Shown here: one piece after another, positions 54,393 through 64,000 of the stretch
How positions within the stretch are numbered: position 1 is the first letter of the stretch
Layout: every line of letters starts with the position of its first letter
Source of the DNA: Nectonema munidae
Lineage: Eukaryota > Nematomorpha > Nectonematoida > Nectonematidae
Assembly (NCBI GenBank): GCA_030549495.1
Contig: JAUIRK010000570.1
Span: 1,899,501-1,963,500 of the forward strand
Length of the DNA stretch: 64,000 nt
Direction of reading: 5' to 3'
Notes under the pieces: generated by a model
Told to the model about the DNA's origin: nothing
Databases searched by the model: none
Seen by the model: the letters and a program-made list of their open reading frames with translations, nothing else
Program-made: the position numbers and the translations under genes

Positions 54393-56702
54393 CGCGAAAA
54401 GAAAAGCCTTATAACATGACTCTAGTTCCTTGCGAATGTGAAGATTCATTTAAAGGAGAGCGATCTACTTGAAAAAACCAAAACAGATTTGGGGACCGTT
54501 TTACCAGAAAATTTAATGCCTCTAAACCTTTTATATGATATAAAATTTATTAAACTTTTCTGGTTTAAACATTTTTTATGTATTTTAATGTTTCAATTAT
54601 TGAAAATATTTTATAATATTGATCCTGCTTTTCGTCAAAAAACAGTCCCTTGCTAATTTTCTAATACATTTTCTACTATTCGAGTGTCAGATATATAATA
54701 TATATGTAAAAAAATATCAAGGCTGAGATAACTATAGGAAATGCAAGTTTTAGTGGTACAAGAGATTAAATCAATTTTTTATGTATGCTCTATGAGTATT
54801 AAACAGTTCATACATTAAAAAAGTTTTCACAACATACTTCCTCATTACCCTAACACGAATCTATATAAATGCCAAGTTTTAACAACGTGATACAAATAAT
54901 GATTTAAAAGAACAATGAATACTGTATTTCCTAGAGTATTTGGGCGGCTAGCCTGCAAAGAGCGCATGAATGAAAAGGGTCTGGTATTAAAAGAAGCCCG
55001 GGTAGCGTTTTATTAAGACTTAGGAGGTATCTCTAATTTTCAAACAATTTTACAATTTTTTTTATAAATAAAAATATGAAAAATCGTATGAGGTGCTCTA
55101 AACATTTAGAAGTCAATAATTTTCTTTATCTATATTATTGAGACGGTCAAAAATTGCTCCAAAAATTTGTATATTCAAAATGAAAAGATTTTATATAACC
55201 ATTCATTTAATATAAACAATGGGTAAAGTGAACTTCTTCAAGTTTTTTGAGTAATATAAATTTCTTAATTTTATCAAGGCAAAATTTTTAAAAATATTTT
55301 TCTTATTTTTGCACAAGAGTTAAATCGTTGGCTTTTCTAATGTAAATACTATTTTTGAAAAATTTGGGCAATTAATGACGATGAAATTGAAGATGAATTT
55401 GGAAGAAGAGAAGAAATATGAAATATGAAACTAAAAAGATGAAATATCAAAAAAATCATTTATCACATTCAATACAATTTCTCCAAAATACTTTTTAACA
55501 GAAAAACATTAAAAAAATAATACGTACAATGATATCACGTGAAAAAAAATTTCAAAACGCAGTTTACACATACTAAAGGTAAGCTTAGGTTGGAGCAGTC
55601 GTTTGGAAAGTGGGAAGATGAGTTCAATTAATCAATGAAAAATAAGAACATTTAAAATAAACGATTTCATTATTTTTATCTAAAAATTTTTTTGTTTTCT
55701 CAGAATTGCAAGCTGACACAAAGCCTTTGCAATTGTAGTGAGGTGTAGAGGAGGTATATTGTATACTGAAGAAACGAGGCTTAAATAAGTTGTGGAACAC
55801 TAGGTTAGACTCTAACAAACATTATTATAAATTTAATAATTAATAGTCTAATTTTCTTCTTCTTATAACACATTTGATCAAAAGGTTACTTAAAAAAGGC
55901 ATATCTTATTCTTTCTTTATTAAAGAGAATACAAAATTTTATTACAAATTATTTGAAGAAGATACAAGAATAAGTGAGAAGTATTCATTGAAATGAAACG
56001 ATGACATCATTGATAAGAAAAAACGAATGTTAATAAATTCAAAGTACGATGTTTAAAAATAAAACAAATCGGTAGGATAGCATTATCATCATAATCAATA
56101 TGGATTTTTATGTGATGAGTAATGAATTATAATCAAAACGCTTGAAAGGTTAATATGAAGTTAATTGACGATGTAAATTGAGTATTTAGACTTTAGTTTA
56201 TTAGTCAATTCAAATACAACTTAAAAATGAAGCATAATCAATAAAGTAAATTTATAAACGTTAATTTACTCCAGTAATCTATAATTTAGATGTTCAAATT
56301 TGACCTAAAAAGTGTATTCTATTTCTAATTCTCTGTTGTGATCGCAAATGAATTAACTCAATGAACGTTTAACTTTCAAAGATATTAAATAAATCAACAT
56401 AAAAAAAAATACTTAAAAAAAAAAAATTTCTTTTCAAAAATTTAAAATAAAAACTTTAAATTTTTTTTTTAAAATAAAAAAATTTAAAAAAAATTTAATT
56501 AAACACACTTTTTGGTTTTTAAAAAAAATTTTTAAAAAAAAATAATTAAAAAACTTTAATTTTTATTATAAATAAAAAGATATTATTGGACAGATTGAAA
56601 CATTTCAATTTTTAGAATTAAGATCGAGTCCACCCCTATCATTAATAAAAATGCAATGAAAATATCATATAGTCTTAAATAATGTAATAATAGTTGTTAT
56701 AT
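54393..56702 (-). other. Intron or upstream DNA, about 2.3 kb
   Basis: AT-rich. Frames at 54438-54656 (+) and 55624-55818 (-) have no recognised motif. A long A/T homopolymer patch lies at 56395-56575. Confidence 0.4.
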
Positions 56703-57060
56703 CCGGTTTTTTACCCTGGTTTTCTTCCTCTGAAGAATTCAAAGGTTTTTACGGTTAGGTAGTGCTCTAGCGACGCGATTCTACATGGTTAGTAATCAAG
56801 CTATCACTAGACAATAAGTTTGTTTCCCAAATCGGGAGCGTTCGCGTTAGGATAGTATCGATCACTCAGCTGTATTTATATATTTGTAACATAAATTCTT
56901 GTAAAATAATATATATAACAAGGTATAGCTATTCTTTTGTAACATGGGCCGATAGGTGTTTAGTGGGATGGAAAGTCCAGTTAGACTTGGACTCAGCATT
57001 CCGGCGGGCCACGATATCCGAAAGGATGGGTGCGAACGCCACAAAACAACTTAATTAACT
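56703..57060 (-). repeat. Dispersed ~340-bp repeat, copy B
   Basis: Reverse orientation partner of 19897-20239. On its plus strand it contains CGGTTAGGTAGTGCTCTAGC, which looks faintly like a tRNA promoter box, and GGGAGCGTTCGCG. A SINE origin is possible but not shown. Confidence 0.8.
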
Positions 57061-58122
57061 AACTTAATAGTTGTTATAGCTTCTCTTCTTATTTTGCATA
57101 CATGTATATACCTGTATAATTCAGCTTTTGGCGTTTTGAAGTGTTATTTAAAGCTTTAAGGGGTGAGAAAAGACACCTATGGTAAGTACACTATAAACTA
57201 CATTGGACCTATTAAATTGATAATTATTCCGACCATAAAATTCTAAATTTCTATTGGTGAAAGTAAAGGTACTCTGGTCTGTTTTTACTGAGAAAGTACA
57301 ATTGAACCTCCTGTATGGAACGGTGAGCAAAGAAAGTTTAATGATGGACTAGAACAAAAGACCATGCATTTTCAAATCAATTCATCTAGAAAAGCTTACT
57401 CAAACACGGATTGGTGATGATACACATAGTTTACAAAATTAGCATATATTTATACCTATATCAGTAAAGTTTAAAAATAATTTCATGTAATGAAATCTCT
57501 CAAAAAAGCTTTAAAAATCTTTGAAATATTGTTATTTTCGAACATCATCAAACTCACCACAATAAATTATGAGAATGAAAAAGAGTGGTGATACACAGTA
57601 AATCTTAGTTAAAGCAAATTCCCTTTTATGTATATATAACATATAAGGTTTGCAGTTGGATTTATTTTTTTGAATTCCACATCAATTCTAAAAAGAGAAA
57701 ATAGTTATACCATTTTTATTTTAAGTGCGTCTTTTTCTAATTTAACCTCGTTTCCTTATTTTATGTCTGGTTTACTTTTATTTTTTAGAATGAAAGTTTT
57801 TTAAACCAAATTTTATTTTTCATTTTTTTTAATAATCATCACTTTTTAGCTAGTTATTTTATCTAACTAATATTAAAATTCTAAAAAAAAATATATTCCA
57901 TGAAAATTATATAATAAAAAAATTATGAGTTTGAAAAAGATATTATAATGTGTACGGTCAAAGAAAGGTAAAATAGCTATGATTGTTAGACAGCAGAATA
58001 TCGAAAAATACCAATATACCTTTTCAAGTTCAAATTGGAACTAAGTACTAAGCAAATTCAAATTGGTACTAAGAATATTCAAAAACTTTCTTTGTCAACA
58101 TCTAAAATATTTTAGGAATTAC
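57061..58122 (-). other. Intron or upstream DNA
   Basis: A 60-codon frame at 57148-57330 (-) has no recognised motif. Nothing else seen. Confidence 0.4.
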
Positions 58123-58259
58123 TAAACCCGTTATCGACCAGAATAATCAGACGATATCTAATGTAAAGCAGAAGAGTTGTATTAAAAAGGACTAATAAAC
58201 GTAGACGATTTTATTTTTGTAAAGTCGACATATGTCAACTATGATAAATAACCAGTTAA
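58123..58259. mobile_element. TTAA-type MITE, 137 bp
   Basis: Left end decayed (TAAACCCGTTATCGACCAG), right end ACCAGTTAA with intact TTAA (58256-58259). Inverse-orientation copy of 54265-54392. Confidence 0.85.
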
Positions 58260-59034
58260 TTCAAATAATATAATGAACTTTTACATATTTATTTTAATCA
58301 AGTTAGAATACAAAAAACTATATTTTTCATCAAAAAATTTTATTCGATAACTCTTCATCAAATCAAAAATGCACTCTTTTATATAACCAGCATAGTTAAA
58401 TTAAGTTATTTATTTCGCTCATATAGCCTAATGTTAAATCAATTCGGAAATATTTTGGCTATTGTAAAAAAATATAGGGACATTGAAAGTAGCTGAAACA
58501 ACACATTTATTATGAAAGAAGAAAAAATTTCTGTCTTTCCAAGTTATAAGTACAGACTTCGTAAATTAGAAAAGAATGTTTCTGGAGCTATAGAAAGTGT
58601 ACAGCTAGGGATATAACTTTTTTAACTTGAAAACCATGTAGTTGTTTTCCGATGAATAATTTTGTTAGAAACTAAAAAATGCCAATTTTAGCGTAAAATG
58701 TTCAAAAAACCTGGCCCGTACGGGTAAAAAACTAATTAAATAGTAGGGTGACTAACAAATAACTAAAGGTACACAAAAATATAGACAAAAATTCGAATTT
58801 ATTGATTCAAAACTATATTAAAAACGTATGAAAAGCTAAAAAACATTAGTAGCTAAAAATTTGGATGTTAGATATTTATCAGAGCGTGAGTTTTTCACTA
58901 TTTCTTCCATTTTTTAACCCCACGTTCGGCAAAGATGTTTGTTCTAGGAATGTCAATTAATGAATTTTCAGAACTGAAAAATTTCAGGAAAGTGGATATG
59001 GCCTTCGTGCAATTTTATTCAACTATAGCTTGTT
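58260..59034 (-). other. AT-rich DNA next to the transposon copy
   Basis: No feature firmly recognised. It may include the 3' end of the element whose transposase lies at 59035-60571. Confidence 0.4.
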
Positions 59035-60571
59035 TTAGTTTACCATAAGTCGAAACTTCAAATTTTTGATCAGAAAACCAAAAGTCACACCAAGAAAATG
59101 AAATAAAACAACAAATTTTTTCGAGCTCTTCTCTCTTTTCAGGGAGTAAAAAATAAGCCATTGGCATACAATCCTCGTGAATTCCATCTGGCGTTGTGGA
59201 GAGATGGCAGTTTTTTCCAGCTTATTTTGGGCCATTTGCCAGTTTCTTTATGGAACTTGAATGCTTCGCAAAGTTCGAACAAAAACTTGAAATCATCCCT
59301 CTCCAGCCAGTATTTTTGGAAGTTCCACAATGATGACAATCAGAAATATAATTTGATTTCAAGAATTCGTAATTTTGAACTATTATATCAACGAAGAAAT
59401 AATTCAAGTGAGGACTTTTGGTCGAACCGCCTAAGCTTGAATCCATGATATGTCTCAAAACCAAGTCCATAACATGGTGTTGACATGGAATAAATTGTCG
59501 CTTGTCGTATCCCTTCTCATTCATCATTCTCTGAAACCTAACAACAATCCCATTTTCACGACCGGTATTCACTGCTGTTGAATCGCATATAATCATTTTA
59601 ATACTTTGCCAAGCGTCAAAATCATCCATAAGTTTCACCAACTCTTCAAAAATAGCTTTAGAACAACCATTTCTGCAAGTTAGTATTGCAAAATTGATTC
59701 TCCTTTGGCTATTTTGAAGACACACCACTTGATACTCTTTCTTTTTAATACTTTTCCCATCAAAATGTAAACAAAACACTTCCGATTTCAAAACCTCCAT
59801 AAGCTTTTCTTTAACACTATCAAATTCTTTAATAACCTTTTTCCACACCCCAACCTGACTCGGACTTTCAATATCAATTCCATCAAGTTTCAGAGAACTA
59901 AACACAACTGAAGCCTTTCTGGTAGACAAACAATGCTGTGTTAGAAGATTAGCAGCGGATTTTGTTGAGTTATACTTTTTCTTTGTTTCATTCTTTTCAT
60001 CCAGGACAAATTTATCATCATTTTCAATTTCAGTGAGACTAGAACTTTCAGAACAAGAGTTTGATTCAGCCGGAACACATGAAGATGTCGATTCAGTATA
60101 AGACAATCTCGAAACTTTAACGCGCTTCGAAGGATGTATCGATGTGATGCTTGCCTCAGATCTTGTTGAATAACCTACTCTACCCGCTGTTGCAATCTGG
60201 GTGTGATAAAGGGCTTTACCCTCTGAACTCAGCCAAAAACCGCCAGCTTTAGTCATATCAAACAAACTTTTCATCTCCTCCTCCAATTTTTCAGTCTTTC
60301 TTTTCCTGTACTTTTCATACAAAACAATAACTTTTCCAACTTTCAACACCACTTGCTGATTCGAAATTTTTGGAAAGTTCAACTCATTCCATAGTTGACT
60401 TAATTCTTCTGGTAAAATTTTGATCCTTGCTTTCTTACTCTTCTGGCTCTCGAACAAGTTTAAATACCTTCCAATGATTTGTTTATTGGATGGAATTTTT
60501 CAGAAACCCGATAAACTTGTAGTTACAAGAGAAATTTCTGGCCTTCTCTTGACACAATTTTTATTACTCAT
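59035..60571 (-). mobile_element. Copy of an uncharacterised hAT-like transposase family, mostly open
   Basis: A start codon at 60571 opens MSNKNCVKRRPEISL; one in-frame TGA (60502-60500) precedes a 411-codon frame to 59222. Motifs in order: GFWLSSEGKALYHTQIA; SAANLLTQHCLSTRKASVVF; VFCLHFDGKSIKKKEYQ (first acidic residue); MIICDSTAVNTGRENG (second); QFIPCQHHVMDLVLRHIMD (C-x2-H-H). A frame change near 59225 leads to LPSLHNARWNSRGLYA and CCFISFSWCDFWFSD. Spacing D-D-CxxH-(W) is hAT-like, but no named family came to mind; I recall similar unannotated proteins from other invertebrate genomes. Same family as 44985-45866. BED finger not seen. Confidence 0.75.
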
Positions 60572-60904
60572 TTAATTGAAATAAATTGTTTTGTTAATCT
60601 GAAAAAAACATTCAAATTTAATAAAAAAGATTAAAAATATGATTATGGAGAGAAAAAAAACATTACGTGGAAGAAAAAAAGACAAAAACGAATGAATCAA
60701 TATAATTAAATAAGAGAAGTAATGAATGAATATAAATCTATTTAAATTTTTTGCAATTTTGCTAAAAGTCTTAAGAGAATACGACAGCTGTATTATGTCT
60801 TTTAGAATCACTAATTACCTATGTTTTCATATTTTTAACATTATTTTGCCATGAATAAATTGCAAAATTTTATTTTTTATACATGTAAGGGTATACATTA
60901 GTAC

Positions 60905-60975
60905 GGGTAATTTTCGAAGCCATTTTTCATAGGGGGGCCTAGGCCCATGAGCCAACTCCCTTGGATCCGCCACTG
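60905..60975 (-). mobile_element. hAT terminal fragment
   Basis: Read from 60975 inward: CAGTGGCGGATCCAAGGGAG, then GCTCATGGGCCTAGGCC. This is a widespread hAT end type. It could be the 5' end of the element to its left (59035-60571) or an independent remnant. Confidence 0.65.
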
Positions 60976-62322
60976 GTACTGGCGGTTAATTGCACAAAAA
61001 TTATTTATAACATATAACTCCTATATTAACGATGGAAATTTTCTAAATTTTAGACGAACTACCTGAAAATGAAAATTTTCGTTGGATTATAATGGATTTC
61101 AAAAAACAAAAAAAATAAATAAAATTTTATATTTATAATAGCTCTCGTATAAAACTTTTATTTTTTTTCACAACATTTGTATAAGTTGAATCGGATAGAA
61201 AACGTTTTTTCAAAAGCAAAAATCAGATGTAAACAAATCTTATTCACGAGAAGCTCAACTTTTGAAATGGACGACATGATAATAAAAAAAAGAAACAGAT
61301 ATAATTACAATGATTGATTGAATAATTTTTATAGATATGTTTTTTAATATTAATCTTGGATTGAACGGAAAACATATACTCACAATCATTATTATTAATT
61401 CTTAATTAAGTTTGTTTTTGTTATAATTTTTAAAATTCTACAGTTTCAAAAGTAAACTAAATTAATGAGAACTATAAAAAATGAAATTAGTAGGGAAAAA
61501 TAACTAAAGTGATAATAACTAAAAAAGAAGTTATACGTAATCTTTAAAATATAAAAAAATATTTACAATAAGAAGCATTTAAAGCAAAAATGATATAGTA
61601 ATCCGATTCAACAGCGCTAGATCTAAGAGACTACACCGATAAACATTGGGGAAACAAAAAATAAACTTTAAAAAAGGAAACTTACGAAAATGTAAAAAGA
61701 AGCAAAACTAACTAGCAATTATTATGCATAGCTTGAAGAATCTATGCTAATGGAAAAATTTAGAAATATTTTTAAAAATCGATAAACAAAGAGAAGATTT
61801 ATCAAGATGAATTCTTAAACTTTAATTAGTTTAAATGAATGCAATTAGAATTAATATTTTTGAAGAGAAAAACTGTAGCCACAGGATGATGGAGTGATCT
61901 AGTTGAGTCAAGATAAAATGCTTATTTAAATTAAAAATTGATCTGATATAACTTTCAACTAGCGAATCATTATATATATGTGCGTGTGAAAGTATTGTAA
62001 TGAGTGTGTGTACTAAACAAAAACATTAATTTTAACGCGAAGTCGCTAGAATGTGAATTATCCTTCTTCTTAAAATTGATCGCTAAAATCTTCAGGGATT
62101 TTTATAAAGTCTTAAATAAGATATAACCCAAAAATAAAAGGTTTTAAAAAGAAAATTCTTCATGAATTATAGCATTCAATAGTATAAAGTGAAAAAATAT
62201 TTGAGCAAAAAATACTTTTGGAATAATCTTATCATATGACGAGGTTGACTGAATTTTTGATTTTTAAGATTAAATTCATGACTTTTTACACAAATTGAGA
62301 TAATTTATATTAGTTTTATGTT
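60976..62322 (-). other. Intron or upstream DNA
   Basis: AT-rich; no feature. Confidence 0.45.
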
Positions 62323-62438
62323 TTAACTCCTTGAGGAGCAGTGTGACACAAGTGTCTCAAGAAATGGAAATTATCTGCATTAAAAATATAAAATTCGATT
62401 AAAAAAGAAGACGCTTAGTCTTTACCTCAATGGGTTAA
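62323..62438. mobile_element. TTAA-flanked MITE, 116 bp
   Basis: TTAACTCCTTGAGGAGC at left, TTTACCTCAATGGGTTAA at right; inverted ends (CCCATTGAGG versus CTCCTTGAGG) with perfect TTAA on both sides. Confidence 0.8.
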
Positions 62439-64000
62439 TGAAGATAACACTGTAAATAATATTTTTTGATAATATATTTTAACATTTTTAAAAACAGATG
62501 TTGTCTTTAAAAGGGGTAGTCAACATTTGTCCCAAACTAAAAAACTTGCTATTTTATCAAAAAGTATTTTATATAAGAGACCAAAATAAACCTTCATTAG
62601 CAACACAGACAATGATTACTAACTAAACTGAATACCTTTAAAATACAATATTGATTTTAGAGTTAATATGTAATTCCTGAAGTTAAATATTAAAAATACG
62701 GTTCTTCTAGCATATAGATAACTCAATTAGAACGACATGTAATATGAAGTCAAAAAGTGTCACAAATAAACAATGTTCAAAGTTCTGTACGATCTTAAAT
62801 ACTTAAATATTAGAAGAAAAATTCACTAAATTGCGAAGTTTTCTTTAGCGTTTAATAAGATCAGGGGACTTTAGGTCCTGCATTTAACAACTTAAAAGAA
62901 TTTGTACTACTTTGACAATTAACAAGCTCAAACTTCTTACTTATTTCAAAATGAAATTGGAAAGATAAATGGAATAATTTTATATGGTTTCGCAAATGCT
63001 TCTGATATTTGGCAAACAGTTGATTCTGATTATGGAGAGTTTTAAGAAAAAAGGTCATTTTTTACAGCAACAAAATTGACTTGAATATGATGAAATCATT
63101 TAAATATGGCTAGGGAAAAACTAAAATTAAACGTTTTATTTGAAGATGGTATGTTGACTACATTAGGATGGAATAGAAATAATTTTGTTATGATTTGATT
63201 AATTTTTTTTGATTTTAACATGTAACTTTTTTATGATAAATATGAAAACAAAATGGTTAATATATTTTTACTAAAAATTTTCAGAACATTTTATTTAACA
63301 TATATAGTAATATTATTTAATAGTAAGGCAGCACTTCAACCTCATCCTGTTTATATATATATGACTAACATTCATATTTTCTGAAGATTTGAATTGATTA
63401 CGAGATATCGTTCGGTGAAAATTATTCATAAGTTATTACAAGTGTGAAAAAAATTAAGAAAAACATACGCAAGTTTTACTACTCGCATTTTTCACGAGTT
63501 TCATTTTAAAGAAAGGAGTGTCTGCCTAATTAAAACTTATCATTGTGTATGAAAGGAGAAGAAAAGTTGTAAAGAATCATTTTTGTCGAAATGGAAAAAT
63601 TTTAAAGAATTTTTGTAGCTTTGAAAGTTTTTAATGAGAGAACGTTTTCCAACTATGAAGATAGAATAAGCAATGAAGAAGTAAGAAGCTTAATTGGAGT
63701 TATTGATATTAATAGACTTATAAAAGAAGACACAGTGGTGAACAAATAAACGAAACCTAAGAATTAAGTTATGGTAGAAGGGTTAAAGATAGAGCAAAAT
63801 TAGAATGGAGGTAGAACGGTAAGAAAATTGTGGAAAGTTTACGGCTTCGCTTAGGTGAGGAAAAATACACGTTGTACTAGCGACAAAAGATGGGGCTAGC
63901 TTGGCTATATGTCTTTCATGGTGACATGGCTTACAACAAAAAAAAATTTTTTTTAAAGATCTACCTCGAATATGCTTAGGTAATTTAAAGAATAAAAATT
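62439..64000. other. AT-rich DNA to the window end
   Basis: A 65-codon frame at 62861-63058 (-) has no recognised motif. No exon of the RhoGEF gene or other gene was recognised. Confidence 0.45.

Noticed and set aside
59161-59448. 95-codon plus-strand frame
   Set aside because: Antisense of the uncharacterised transposase copy.
58705-60910. Matching words GTACGGGTAA near 58725 and 60900 as ends of the 59-kb element
   Set aside because: They are in direct, not inverse, orientation and too short to define termini.
53108-64000. PDZ domain expected at the RhoGEF N-terminus
   Set aside because: No minus-strand frame here shows the GLGF-type loop or the rest of a PDZ fold; it may be outside the window or absent.

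Overview
Kind of organism. This is nuclear DNA of an animal, most likely an arthropod. It is strongly AT-rich, host genes are split by introns, and the intergenic and intronic DNA is full of decayed 'cut-and-paste' DNA transposons (piggyBac, hAT, pogo/Tigger-like ends and many short non-autonomous copies). The domain order of the main gene (RGS-like, C1, DH, PH) matches the insect RhoGEF2 / vertebrate ARHGEF11-12 family. A copepod or other non-insect arthropod would fit, but this is inference; the sequence alone does not fix the species. I saw no retroviral or LTR-type element, tRNA, rRNA or CRISPR array.

Layout. 1-4.4 kb: a terminal-inverted-repeat element with a 660-bp hAT copy nested in it (perfect 8-bp target duplication), then a broken piggyBac copy. 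4.5-7.64 kb (+): a complete three-exon triosephosphate isomerase gene, 250 residues. Its second intron holds hAT and pogo debris and an 81-bp tandem duplication of the exon 3 splice acceptor. 7.65-9.9 kb: no recognisable gene. 10.06-53.1 kb (-): one large gene for a Rho guanine-nucleotide exchange factor. I reconstructed 23 reading-frame-consistent exons plus one with an open 3' edge. The last 3' exons (14.5-10.06 kb) are less certain, and the 5' part (including the PDZ domain expected for the family) was not found. 53.1-64 kb: upstream or intronic DNA with more transposon copies.

Transposons inside the RhoGEF gene. Its giant introns (up to about 15.7 kb) carry two broken piggyBac copies, a broken hAT (ZBED type), an apparently intact 2.8-kb piggyBac (629-residue transposase, TTAA duplication, matching ends), a copy of an uncharacterised RNase H-fold-like transposase family, and several TTAA-flanked MITEs. 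The other introns are tiny (50-62 bp), so the gene has a bimodal intron size pattern.

How the host genes act. Triosephosphate isomerase is a cytosolic glycolytic enzyme. The RhoGEF would link heterotrimeric G12/13-type signalling (RGS-like domain) to Rho activation (DH-PH) and actomyosin contraction. They are convergent neighbours with no obvious functional link. The most notable local observations are the duplicated splice acceptor in the isomerase gene, which could give a 30-nt in-frame microexon, and the intact piggyBac with five copies of a 16-bp palindrome.
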